64,000 nt of DNA from Globodera rostochiensis (taxonomy: Eukaryota > Nematoda > Chromadorea > Rhabditida > Heteroderidae), in contig JAEVLN010000003.1 in the NCBI GenBank assembly GCA_018350325.1, forward strand, positions 2,155,214 to 2,219,213, read 5' to 3'. Under the pieces are notes generated by a model. That model was not told where the DNA came from and did not search any database. It worked only from the letters and a program-made list of their open reading frames with translations. Of the stretch, positions 11,939 to 23,590 are shown in pieces (within the stretch, counting starts at the first letter, position 1; each line of letters begins with the position of its first letter). Made by a program: the position numbers and the translations under genes.

Positions 11939-13369
11939 TTAAATTGTTAAAAAAGGAACTATCCCCATCCCCAAGTCGCGCACAGTAACCGGTAATAACC
12001 TGGTGTTTCCGGTTGGTGTTTCGGTACCACCCAGCTCAATCGTGTTCCCTGACGCGGAAGAAGAGTCTCTGAACTGGTCAATGCGTTCCTCGAGCTCAAG
12101 CACCTTCGCTTTGAGCAAATTCTTCTCTTGCAACACCTCGCGAAGTTCCGACAGAGTGAAACAGGGCGGAGAACTTTCCTCCTCTCCCTGTTTTTGCATG
12201 TGCATCTCCAAATCCCGGCAAGCTCGACTGGTTTCGTTCAGCACTTTTCTCAATTGCAAAATTTCCTCCTCCGCTTGCTGCAACCGTCTCAGAATTTCAG
12301 CCCTCTCAAGCAGCAGAACGCGACCTTGTTTCTGAAGTTGGTATTGGCAATAAATAAGTTTCCGAACGAAGTTTAAGACCCCTACCAAAAACAGAAGTTA
12401 TAAAAAAGAGAATATTCCATATTATGAAAATTTCCTTTTTGGTTTTGCTCCGCTGCGGTTGCTAACCTGAAGTGAACTGTTTTTTCTCAAAAGTTCCTTG
12501 TTTTGACGGATCAGTCGCTCGATGCTTTCTCTGAGTGTTTCGACTTCGTCACAATACGAATCCAAATCCTTTTGCAACTCCTTGATGCGTTCTTTTTGAG
12601 TTTGTGTTATTTTTCGTAAGTCAATTAATGCTTTAATTTGTTCCTCGGCGGCGGCGCTCTGCCCATTTGGGTCCGTTTCGTCTTCAAAAAGCGTGCTAGG
12701 CGATGTCGAAATTTGGTCACGCATGCTTTTGTTTTCCACTCGGAGCTTTTGAACCTTAACTTTAAAAGATTTGGCGATTCCTATAAGCGCCATCGGAAGA
12801 TATGAATTAAGTCTTTTAACGAGTAAGAACAATCATTTTATGGGCTTATGGGTCTAGCCATCCTCCGGTCTCGGGTGCACGACCAGAACAAGTATTCGTG
12901 CACGAAATATGAAATTAAAACTTACGATTTTACATAATTCATCTATTTCTTGTCTGTAATTCTCCTCCAAATCCATGAAGTCCTAAAGTAGCTTAATATA
13001 AATGCCGTCAAACAGAGTTTGGTTGTCTCACCCTTTCGAGATTGTCCTTGTCCCGAAGTCGTTGTTGCTTTTCCTGTTCAAATCGCTCAATCGTTTTCTG
13101 AAGGTCCAATAACTCCGAGCTCTCTTTGTCATTGTACTTCGCTAAGGCTTCCAGTGTTTCTAGAGCAGAAATCACCTGACAAATTTCTATTTAGCAATAA
13201 GAAAAAATTCCCTCTCAACACAAACCTTTCTTACCACCGAATCAAAATGTTCATTTCCAAATCGTTCAACCAATTTCTCAAAATCTCGGTTTATTGATTC
13301 GGCCAAATCATACACATCAATCACAGTTATGTGTCTTGATGGACTGCTCGAATAAATTGGGCTTTCCAT
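11939..13369 (-). CDS. RILP-like protein (Rab-interacting lysosomal protein family)
   Basis: Five exons: 13369-13235, 13176-13032, about 12981-12927, about 12756-12469 and about 12385-11939. The first encodes the RH1 region, with VYDLAESINRDFEKLVERFG. This is followed by VISALETLEALA and a long coiled coil. The last contains the RH2 signature LREVLQEKNLLKAKV. Spacing and order match RILPL1/2 and JIP-type RH1-RH2 proteins. RH1 binds dynein light-intermediate chain or myosin Va; RH2 binds Rab8/10/36-type GTPases, including LRRK2-phosphorylated Rabs, in known members. The ATG at 13369 was chosen because the frame upstream has no better start. The C-terminus after RH2 is short (about 45 residues). 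Confidence 0.82.
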
Positions 13370-14064
13370 TCCGTTATTTTGGATACTCTCTTTTATAGCT
13401 TTACGGGCTAACAATTAAGGAATTATGTGACTCATTAACTAATACACAGATGTTTAACTAATTTTGGCCATCTGTCTTAAGTTTTTTTCAAAATTTTAAA
13501 CGAAAATTCTTCAAAAAAATTTCCAAATCTCAAAAAACATTTCGAATTGTAAAGTTTGTGGTACCCTAAAAATGGACAAATCTTTAACAAAAAGGACATA
13601 GTGGACCTGACCATCTTTGCGCCCCATCGACTACTAATTAAAAGTCGAAATTTTTAGGTATTAATGCATGTAAATCATTTTGCGTCGTCGAATAATAAAT
13701 TCTATTGACAATGTTGCAAACACTTTTGTATAGCATTCTCAAACAATGTTCTATTTTCGTCTCATACCTTTGTTTAAGATTAGGTGTTGTAAACAATAAA
13801 AGTGAATGATAAGGAAAAAATTATTGAAAACAAAGGGACATGGGAGTTTGAAGACTGCTGACTAGGGCTTCCGACTCTGTTTGGAAGAATTATTGTTTTT
13901 TCAAACGGGGACACTACCCGGTCTCTAAGCCTCAAGGAAAACTTAAGAAAAACATAACTAATTTTATTATAAATATTAAAACAAACATAACGAATTTATT
14001 ATAAACATAAAAACAATTACAAAAAAAGATGCGTAGACCATGACCTGTTTCCTCAATCAACCGG
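13370..14064. other. Intergenic, RILP-like promoter side
   Basis: A/T-rich, with no coding exon found. It lies between the start of the RILP-like gene and the end of the F-box gene, both on the minus strand. Confidence 0.4.
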
Positions 14065-16217
14065 TCAATCCAACATTTCTTCAAAATCGTCGTTCCCGTC
14101 CGGTTGAGCATAGAGAAAGCTCCTTAGACTTACTTTTTAATTTAACAGCGACTAAATGAACACTTACGGCACACTGGTGAACAACCTGTCGTAAGTTTGC
14201 AAGACAACATGGCTTCCCGTGTCCGGTTGATAGTGGAATCGGATGTACGGGTGAGCCAACTCGCGGGACTTTTGGTAATTGACGCTGATGTGCAGCATCC
14301 TACGGACTCTCTCCGACATGCCATTCATCGCCTCATTCAACTCAGTCATACAATCGCCGAGTGTTGCTAATGATTGGTAGCGCACAATTGAGCAGTACAG
14401 ATTCGTCAAGCACTAAAATTGAAAAACTAAAACGATTCTTTTCTCGGAATCCCAGCAAGGATTTTGCCCGGGGGAACGGCTATGCGCCATTTGTTTCAAA
14501 CTTGTTAACATGTTAATAACTTGCCTCGCACTGTCTCACCAAGTTACACATCAACCCCACGGGAATTGGGAAGTTCAATGAAAGGGTCTGAAATGCTAAC
14601 AAATTTTGTCATAATTTTCATGCAAATTCGCGTCGTTACCCTCAACCGTCCGTTAAGGGCTATTCTTTCCATTGATTGGCCAATGAGTGTTTCATCTCCA
14701 TTCCGATTGCATTGATTTTCATCTTTTTGTGTCGAAATGTGTCGAAGTGCCTTCCCATGATGGCGAATGATCAAACAGCGCAGTTTTGTCAGCTGGTGGA
14801 GAGACGAAAACGCAGGCAAAATGTCAACATCGTAAGCCGAATATCCGAGATCTTCAATGTTCGGACACCGTTCAATCACTGCCGACAAAGTCTATTAAGT
14901 AAGGTCATTACAAAACATGACAAGATAACATATAGTACAACCTCGCCTGTCATCTTATCAAACCGCAAAATCCTCAAATCTCCAAGAAAACATAACATTT
15001 TAATAAAGTTCTTGTAAAAGGACGGCTGCGGTGCCTTATGAAAATCAAGTTCAAGATGTATAAGTCTGAAACCAAATTGCTTTCTCTTTGAGGAACTGTA
15101 TGTACAAATTCACCTTTTCAACATGTCCTTGTGAACAAAATGTAATGATGATATTGTTGGCTTTAAAAACTGAAGTGAAAGGCATCGGATGCGTTTGCAT
15201 TGCTCGTTAGCAACCTGAACTAAAATTGGTCCACAATTTCAACTGTCATGCTCAACCTGGAACGTTTTTTCGAGATCAAATGTGTCGTCGGTTTCAAGAA
15301 ATGCCAATTTTGGCGGAAGAACAGTCGGCTGAAACAGAATTGAGTCGGCATTGTTGGCTCGACAAAGTGACAAATACTCGAGACATTTACACTTTGAGAG
15401 GAGAAAAGAAAGGCCAAGCGTCGCATTTTTTGAGGAATTGGAGTCAGTGTCAAACTGAAAAAGGTTTAAATGGTAACAAAAAATGGATAACGAATTCTGT
15501 GAAAACCTTCAAAGCTTTCCAAATGTTCAATGTCAGAAGGTTCGGAAAACTTTCGGCAATTTTTGCCAATTGTTCGCTGGTCACCAGAACGTCGCCTTTT
15601 CCACTTAACGAAATGTGTCGCAAATTGCGCATTTCGGACAGTCGCGAAAAGAGTCCGCTAGTCGTCCAATTTATTTCGTCCAAATTCAATTCTCGCAGAT
15701 ATTTTCCAGCGCGTTCAATTAACGTTTTAGTCTTAAAAGTTTAACCGTTTTAAGCGTAATTATTTTTCACAAAATTTCACGCCTTGTCTTTTGGGGGTGT
15801 CCATTTTGAAAGATGCAATGCTTTAAAATCAGTCCAACCGTAATTTCTTGACAAATAGTTCCAACGACGACAAACAATCTCCAACTTGAAACGGTGGAAA
15901 TATGGAAGTTTATGGAAAATATGCACCTGAAACGAAAGTGAACAGAATAAAAGTAAAAATAAAATACCAAAATTTCGTCAGGAAGTTTGTTAATTGTAGC
16001 ATCTTCCACTGAAACGTAATCGGACTCTCCAGTTTTTTGTCTCTAAAACAAAGTTTTGAACAATTATATCAAAGTTCCGCAGATAAGTTTTTGGTACATA
16101 CCAGGCTACGCTTAAAAATGTCCCTTTCACGCAATCTCTTAGAAAAAAATTGGCGTTTCTTCACTTCATCCATTTGTACTTGAAGTTCATTTGTAGAGTT
16201 AGGACTTTCAAAAAACC
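14065..16217 (-). CDS. F-box / leucine-rich-repeat protein
   Basis: Several exons join from about 16217 to the TGA at 14065-14067. An N-terminal charged exon (16217-16101) precedes the F-box. The F-box is split between exons at about 16042-15971 and 15890-15785: LPDEILVHIFHKLP, then RFKLEIVCRRWNYLS. Downstream exons give irregular LRRs, for example YLRELNLDEINW, LRHISLSGKGD, CLEYLSLCRANNADSILF and LIHLELDFHKAP. The C-terminus is acidic (QPDGNDDFEEMLD) after a GTAAGT donor at about 14166. F-box proteins recruit substrates to SKP1-CUL1 ubiquitin ligases; the LRRs would be the substrate reader. No orthologue assigned. The true start may lie upstream of 16217. Confidence 0.78.
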
Positions 16218-16653
16218 TGAAATACAGAAGTCCGAAGCTTCCACTGTACCCTTTACTCTGTGTATATACCGGTCGCAACTTTATTAATTTTGTTCTTGAG
16301 TTGGAAGAGCTGTTCTTAAATTCTCAAGCATTGGATTTAAATTTAAATTTAAACATAGCAGCTACATAGCTTGGCACGTAGGGAAAGAGACAGTTGAGTC
16401 TTATTAACTAGATGAACTATTTTTTATCTTCAGCATTTTCGACCTCAGCATTCTCGACCTCAGCATTTTATCCCGCGAAACAATACATTTATATTTTTTT
16501 AAATTGAAACCTTCCAAATAAAGACAAATCTTAAAATAAGGAGGATACGCACCCATGTAAAAGAAGCCTAGGCCGTGACCGCGAAAAATATGACAATTTT
16601 TGTGCTACATAGCATTGCTGGACTAAAACCACCCATTTAGAACTGTGAAAGCA
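16218..16653. promoter_or_regulatory. Divergent intergenic region, F-box and TMED2 genes
   Basis: About 440 bp between two oppositely transcribed genes. It has a small AAATTTAAATTTAAA direct repeat (16337-16353) and CTCAGCATT repeats near 16433-16467. No exon is clear apart from possible 5' leader of the F-box gene. Confidence 0.4.
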
Positions 16654-17854
16654 ATGAGACGGCAAATTCTACCGAGTTTATTTGTTTTTATTATTTTGAT
16701 TGTCGAATTTGCCTCTTCATATTTTATTCACATTGATGCAAATGAGGAACAGTGCTTCTTTGATCGTGTTACTTCCGGAACTAAAATGGTTGGCATTTTT
16801 TAAAATAAGTTTTTGTGTATCTTCCAAATTTCAGTTCGATTGAAATCAAAAAATGTTTTTTAGGGATTGATGTTCGAAGTTGCCGAGGGAGGCTTTTTGG
16901 ACATTGATGTTAAGGTTGGTTAACGCGACCAACCTTTGGAAACAAATAAAGAAAAAACGCTTTATAATCAGATTGTTGGACCGGACAACAGGGAGATTTA
17001 CAAAGGTTTGCCGTCTTTTCTTATTCGAATAAATCCCTTTAATAGGCGAACGCGAAAGTTCTGGCAAATATACGTTCGGTATGTTTTTGTACATTTTGTG
17101 GGTTTATTTATTGTATAATGAAACGGTCCGGCTTGCTCTTGAAACGGGGACAAATTATGCTATTGGAAAAATATTAAATTTTTTTAGCTTCGCACATGGA
17201 TGGGATTTACACTTATTGCTTCAGCAACAAAATGTCGACGATGACTCCAAAAGTAAAATTTCTAAAATCTTTTTACTTACTAATGTTGTCCCATTTTTGG
17301 TTGTAATGTTTTCTGTCGACATTTCACTTCCTGGACAGGCGGTGGCAAATCAGGGCAATGAGAAAACCGACGGTAATAACAAAATTATGAGCACTTTTTT
17401 CTTTTACATAAATATTTTTGCAGCGGACAGTCACAAATTGGAGGAAATGATCAGAGAGTTGTCGGCGATGCTCACCGCGGTCAAGCACGAGCAGGAGTAC
17501 ATGCAAGTGAGGGACAGAGTGCACCGTTCAAGTCAGTTTTAATTATGTGGACATTTGCCGATACTGACAATTTCTTATCGATAAAGATGAATCCGCTTGA
17601 AATTAATTAATTTTTCGGACCATCCACAATGTCAGCAATTTTGGGGGGAGGGGCGGGGGTGGGCTTTACCCACCCGGACTCACAAACCAGTACATTTTAA
17701 TGCATAATGTTTAATTACGCTTTATTTAGTCAATGAAAACACAAATAGCCGAGTGGTGGTTTGGGCGGTGTTCGAGGCAGTTCTGCTCGTGTGCATGACA
17801 ATTGGCCAGATCTATTACCTGAAGCGTTTCTTTGAAGTTCGACGAGTGGTGTGA
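16654..17854 (+). CDS. sel-9: TMED2 / p24 beta (sel-9-like) cargo receptor
   Basis: Eight small exons from the ATG at 16654 to the TGA at 17852-17854. It starts with a signal peptide ([16 protein letters not shown]). The GOLD domain follows: [51 protein letters not shown], and [19 protein letters not shown]. Next come a coiled coil ([17 protein letters not shown]), one membrane helix, and the tail [13 protein letters not shown], identical to vertebrate TMED2. The FF and basic motifs bind COPII and COPI. p24 proteins shuttle between ER and Golgi and select GPI-anchored and other cargo; sel-9 is the C. elegans TMED2 gene. One oddity: the intron after STMTPK (about 17252-17301) ends in TTTTTG rather than AG. 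Confidence 0.95.
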
Positions 17855-18417
17855 AGTGATTAGCCGACCATTCGATCTTCGACAGTTTTGTGTTCGGTGT
17901 TGTGCTGGAGGACAGGGGTGTACCCGGGGGGGGGGGGGGCTATGGGAGTACAGACAGCCCTCTCGAAATCAAAATTCGACGACTTTTTCAGCCCCCCCCC
18001 TTTCCTGGGTACGCTCTTGGTGGAGGCTCTGACGATGTTGTTGTTTATTTTATATTCTAATTATGAAGCATAGTTTGGCAATACTGCAGTTACGCCCCCA
18101 TAACAATTTTCGAGTTACGGAATGGTAGAAAGTATACCAAATTTGCTATTATTTTTAGTATTTAACAAAATTTTAAAATGTGAAAAATCCAAAAGAGGGG
18201 AATGACAGTGTACGACCATTTCTAATTGTGTTCAATTGTTGACATACATAATTTATTTTTATTGATAAATTCATAAAAAAAACTCCCAGCCGACAGATGT
18301 GGAAAATGGTTTTGTATATCAATTAATCCAGCCCTTGTGCCAAAGTTCTTTATAATGGTTCTCTAAAATTCAAGTGAATTGTACAGGAGAGGTAATAGGC
18401 ACCGCATCCATATTGTG
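17855..18417. other. Intergenic, convergent ends of TMED2 and TACC genes
   Basis: Noncoding. It contains a short inverted-repeat element with G/C tracts (17920-18012), described separately, and otherwise A/T-rich 3' flank of both genes. Confidence 0.5.
17920..18012. repeat. 93-bp inverted-repeat element with long poly-G and poly-C arms
   Basis: Starts with GTACCC followed by a run of about 14 G and CT. It ends with AGC, a run of C totalling 9, TTTCCT and GGGTAC, so the two ends are complementary. The 40-50 bp between them are ordinary sequence. It can fold into a GC-locked hairpin or a quadruplex. It may be a miniature mobile element; no target duplication was identified. Confidence 0.55.
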
Positions 18418-20118
18418 TCATTTATAAACAAAATCTCCATTCTTCACACTCATTTCGTCTTCCTCCTCATCCTCATCATCCATTATTCCTTTTTTCTTCA
18501 TCAAATCTTCGCACATCGTTTTCAGCTCTCCGATTTCAGCGTCCTAAAATGTTTTCAACAATAAGACAATTGGAAGCCCCGTAATAACCTTTCCCTGAAT
18601 CGTCTTGTTCAAAGTCTGCAACTGGGCGTCGTTCATCTTCAGCCGACACCGCAGACCAAGTGTGTTGTCGTCGTGCTGTTTGCTCATCCTTTGTATTTCC
18701 AAGTTGGCTCTGGAATTAATGAATGCCACGTCAAATCAACCATTGACTGGACCCAACTGATTCAGTTGGTCCGCCGCCGATTCTCGCAACTCCTGGTATC
18801 GGGCCATCAGACGTTCATATTTGGCAGCATCTTCCTCCACAATGTTTTTCAGTTCGTCTTCGCTCTGAAAATGAGAATATTTTTCTTGTTTTTGCTTCAT
18901 TTTGCACACATTTTTCAACAAAACGCAATTTTCGCGCATTTTCTCGTAGCGTTTGAACAGATCGGAGTAGGAATTCTCCAGTTGCGCGATTTCGTCCCGG
19001 AGAGTGTCCCGTTCACTGATCAGATCGTTCATCATGTCCGGCGAGAAAGTTTGGCGGTAGTTTGTGTACGGCGTTGGCATCCCGTTGTTGACTGGCTCAG
19101 CGCCTTGAACAATTGAACCGTTGGAACTGGTATGACGAAGCAAAGTTGGCGCTGTAAAAGAGAAGAAAAAGTTTTATGGAAACAAACAAAAAGGGAGGGG
19201 GGGGGGGGGACCCACCGTTGGCGGTGAGTTGTTTGGTGAACGTCTCCACCTTGAAAGCGACCGCTTGTGCTGCCTTCAGTTTGATCTTGCAAAGCGCTAA
19301 TTCTTCGCCAACACCTTCCCTCGACTAATAACCATTTAGAATTGTTTATTGTTAGTATGGGCGTGTTCAGGGCTTTCCAAGTACCTCGTTTAGTTTGTTG
19401 GCCCACTCTGCTTCTTTTTGGATAAAAAATTTTTGAATGTGTCGCTTGAGTTCTTCAATTGGATTGTCCACGTTGGGGATCTAAAAGCAATTTCTGAAAT
19501 CAAAGCGCGTTGGAGTTATTCACGTACACTCTGCACTCGATTAAACACCAAATCGACTTCGTTTGCAATCATCTGGCCTTCCATTGTGACTGTCTGTTGC
19601 CTCATTCTCGTTCTTTTCACCACAGTTCTGGAAACTTACTAATTTAAAAAGGGTGTCAATTCACCAACTGAGTGTTTATATCACTGTTGATAACATTGTT
19701 CTGTTGCTGTTGCGGCGTCGAGAAAGTCGGGTTGACCAATTGTGACCTCGAATTTAATCTAAATGTTGGAGAAAAAGTGGAAAATTGGAATATTTTAGAG
19801 GAAACGAGATTAAAACATAATTTAAACACCTCAAAACATGCTTAAGCGTAATTTAAGGGGCTAATTATGCAAGAGTATAGTCTCCATTCCTACTAACGGT
19901 TCCAACGTTTCCCAAAAGTACGTTAGATAAGGTCCAGGGTTCAATTGGATCGAAATTGACGGGTCAGACTGGTATTCAAAGCCTTAAATTACGCGTTCTC
20001 AAAAACTTGCGGAGCACCAATTCTACAGAATAACAATCATCAATATTTATTAATTGAGAACTTACGATAAAGTTGTTGTTCTATCAGATGCAATCAGAGT
20101 CGAATTAGATTCATCCAT
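18418..20118 (-). CDS. TACC-domain coiled-coil protein (TAC-1-like)
   Basis: About eight exons from the ATG at 20118 (MDESNSTLIASDRTTTL) to the TGA at 18418. An N-terminal low-complexity part is followed by almost continuous coiled coil. The stretch LISERDTLRDEIAQLENSY, SDLFKRYEKMRENCVLLKN, EDAAKYERLMARYQELRES and then AEIGELKTMCEDLMKKK follows the TACC domain closely. Known TACC proteins bind chTOG/XMAP215 (ZYG-9 in C. elegans) and control centrosomal and spindle microtubules. The tail is acidic (DDEDEEEDE). It is compact, as TAC-1 is, without the long N-terminus of vertebrate TACCs. Divergent from the MICU gene, with 560 bp between start codons. Confidence 0.78.
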
Positions 20119-20679
20119 GGCCTCTTAGTCAAAATTTAATTTAGAATTGGTGACTGGCTAATTGACTAAATAAAAGTGCATCGTGTACAAGTGATAGCTC
20201 GCGACAAGAGGAAAGAAATCCTAGCAATTCAACAAACTCGCAATAAAATTTCACCGGTGTTTTCAGCATATTCAAAAGGGAGAAGAAAGCTCATCTGTTT
20301 TTGGCTCAAGTCTATTTTACACAATGCCACAAAATGAGCGCGAATGGCAGAATGCCATGATTAAAATAGTTCAAATATTGAGTGTTGTTTAGCGGTCGGG
20401 TTCAATTGGACACCGACAAGTTCTAACATCATAACTTTTTTGTTGATTAACTACATAAATCTAACAATTTGGTATCATTCGAAAGCACTATGTCTGTAGA
20501 TGCTATAATAGGAAAGAGCTAGTCGATATGACTTAAACAAAAAAGTTATGACGCACCGCGCCAAAATGGCACAGAAAATTGAGATTTTTATACGTTTAAT
20601 TCGCTTTTTCCTGTTAGGGGATATCGTTGTTAAATTTTCTAAGCCTTAGCACATTCACCGCTGCAGATGCGCTAATTAA
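20119..20679. promoter_or_regulatory. Divergent promoter region, TACC and MICU genes
   Basis: About 560 bp separate the two start codons, which point away from each other. No exon is visible. No TATA box or known motif could be picked out with confidence. Confidence 0.45.
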
Positions 20680-23590
20680 AATGATTTTCAAACTTTGCTT
20701 TCGCTCGCAACTTCGTCGATTGGTCTTCGCAAATATCATTCGGAAGTTCCGAATACGCACAATCAATCTCTTTTTTCGAAAACCCTTGTTGATGCTGCTT
20801 CCAAAGTGCACACCATTGCTTATTCTTGCCAGAATGGCCGCTATCGGTCCTATCAAAAGCGCGGAGAACGACGACTCTTCCGACGAACATTTTAAGCTTC
20901 CACGAAGGCTAAAAAGGTAGCTCAGAATATTTGCAAGTGAACGCCCCTCATCAAGGGCAGCGTATCCAGAAAATTTTAGAAATTTTGACAATTTCCTGGG
21001 GGGGAGGGCTGTAGGATATGCCTGCCGCTCACTTAATTTTGTTTTTTTTAGATTTCGGAAATTTGCTTCTGTCGAATTCGATGGAGAGATTTTCATGACG
21101 CCGCAAGATTTTCTCGATTCTTTGACACTCGACGAGCCGAGCGGTGTCCCCTTTATGTTGTGCATGCAAATACTTAAACAAACGCTTCAGAGCGCGTTTT
21201 TCGCACTGTGCTCAGTGAACACCAAGTCAGAAAAATGGTGGGCCTCACGCCGCCACTGAGAAAAGGCACCCACAAAATGTTTCGGGCGCTTGGCGACAAC
21301 GGAATAATTTCCTACGCCGAATATCTCTTCCTAATTACGCTGCTCACAAGTTTGTCCGTCTTTAACGTTTAAAACGAAGTTCATCCATTGGCCAGAAAGC
21401 CTCCCCGGAGGGGGATGCTCCTCCCACTCGAAATTTAAAAAAATATTGTTCTCATAGTCAGAGAAGAGAGGGTTTTTTTTGGTTATTCCAAAATAAATAA
21501 ACGACCTGTTTTTTTAAAACCCGCCCATTTTCTTAAAGCGCTAAATTTTATAAGAAAGTTTAAATAAATATTAAATTCGTTCCAATCACCAAAAATTAGG
21601 TCACAAAAACAATAAAAATATTTTTGCTTTTTTAATTGGAAATGCAAAACAAATTCAGAGTCCCATGATTCGTTCAATGTGGCATTTCTGATGTTCGACG
21701 AGGACGACAATTTCCAAATAGACAAAGAAGAGTTCTTCAAGGTCAGTGTGGTGTCAGTGCTTTTTGCCCCCAAAATGTGCACAAAACGCTTTTCACTTAT
21801 TGTATTTAACAGTTATTATTTTCTTTTTTGAATTTATTCCTTTTCTTTCTTAACCAACCCATCGCGCTGCTGTGCTTCTTCAGATCCAATTTCTGATCAC
21901 TTCCGGTGCCCGCCCATCGGCGACGGGCGTCAGCAGAGAGGTGTTTGATCAGAATGTCAGTGGTTGCGGTGGCCCCCCAATTTGTGTTGTGCCGTCTGAT
22001 CACTTTTCAGGGCAACGAATGCGTCGTCAACTCGGACTTTGCCTCTCCGTTTGTCCCCGTCGGCGGCTTTTTTCAAAGTCTAACCGACGAAAAACAACGC
22101 GTAAGTGCCCTTTCCCGTCCATTCGTTTACCCTTTTAACCGAACACTTAACGCTTTTCCCGCACTTTGTAGCACTTCCCATCTCCATTTGTTTCTGTTAC
22201 GGTTTCGGCGGGTGTGCTTTTATCGTTGGCTTTGTTTGACTGAAGTGTTTGTCTTTGTGTTGTTTTTTGTTCAGCTTCAAAATGCACCCACCGAATACGT
22301 CAAAAATTCCACCGTGTTTAGTTTGAACATCTGATCTCCTCAAATGTGGCATTTATTCGTACAAGAGCCGAACGGCTAAAAAAAGATTCGTCACGAAATT
22401 CGAAATTGGCTATTTATCCAGCAATAATGGTCAGTATAGTTCAAATAAATAATGGGAATTTTCGATTAAAAAAAGGAGAAAGTCTATGCTTATGTATTTA
22501 CATTCGCTTTTTTCCTTTTGGACGCTACGCATTAGATAAATATTAAATGCTATTCCAAAGTCGGCGTTAATTGAGGTGAACTTCTTGCCGTTCAGGAAGA
22601 AGCGACTGAAGCGATGCGAAAGCGCGAGACGACCATTACCATTCATTTGTTCGGCCGACGAGGCCAAAACACCCTTTCCTTTGACGAGTTTCAGAGGTCC
22701 GATCCTTCTTTTTTGTTCAGTTTTGATGTTTTTTTTTCGTTTTTTAGTTTTTATCATCGCCTTCAGCGAGAAATAATAGAAATCGAATTCAAAGAGTTCT
22801 CCAGGGGCAAGGACAGAATCTCGACCGTGGACTTTGCCCGTTTGGTGCTGCGTTATTCCCTTTTGCATAGGGAGGAGCAGTCGCCGTACATTCGAAGGGC
22901 CTACGAACGGAGGTGAGGGAATGGCTTGGGAAAGCGTTTCGTCTCCATTTGATGTTAATGATACATCAATTTCAGTGAGTACAACGAGGAGGTGAGAGTG
23001 GTCGCAAGTGTTTTATTCAATCTTCGACTGGACATTTCTTTTCAGGGCATAACACTGCAGCAGTTTGAACAGTTCAGCATGTTTCTGAACAATTTGGAGG
23101 ACTTCAGGTGGTTCTTATTTTTGGACTTAGTGATTGGTTAGAATAATCTGGGGTTTATTGTTTGTTTCATGCATGACTCTGGCATTGAGTTGGGAGAAAA
23201 TGGAACTCCGGTCCAAGTCTCTCTGTTTCAATTGCATTTCCCCCCCCCCTAATTCAGTAAGGCCGTCCGTCTCTACTCTTTGGCCGACATTCCGGTCTCG
23301 CAAAGTGAGTTTATCCGTGCCGTCAAATGCTCCACCGGCTTCTCGCTTGATTCGGGATTGGTCAGCGTTCTCTACAAAATATTTGACGCCAATGCGGACG
23401 ATAAGCTCAGCTACCGCGAGTTCATCGCCGTGATGAGCGACCGTCTGAGCCGGGGGCACAAAGTTAGTCGTCCCAAATGCGCCCATTTCGTGACACTTTT
23501 TAGACGCAACGAACGGAGCAAAGGTTTTGGCTGAAGTCTTTCAAAGAATGCGTCCGGAACAAACTAAGCGGCATTTCCCACTCCAATTAA
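20680..23590 (+). CDS. MICU2/3-like mitochondrial calcium uptake protein
   Basis: About 12 exons from 20680 to the TAA at 23588-23590. The start is Arg/Lys-rich without acids (MIFKLCFRSQLRRLVF), as in a mitochondrial presequence, but exon 1 could be read otherwise. Then come GEIFMTPQDFLDSL, MFRALGDNGIISYAEYLFLI, EF-hand 1 with loop DEDDNFQIDKEE, ITIHLFGRRGQNTLSFDEFQ, LQQFEQFSMFLNNLEDF, and EF-hand 2 with loop DANADDKLSYRE. Both loops keep the acidic ligands at positions 1, 3, 5, 9 and 12 or acceptable substitutes. The FGRRGQ segment and the C-terminus (ECVRNKLSG) match MICU2/3 better than MICU1. MICU proteins sit in the intermembrane space and gate the MCU channel by calcium. All acceptors are AG. 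Confidence 0.9.
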
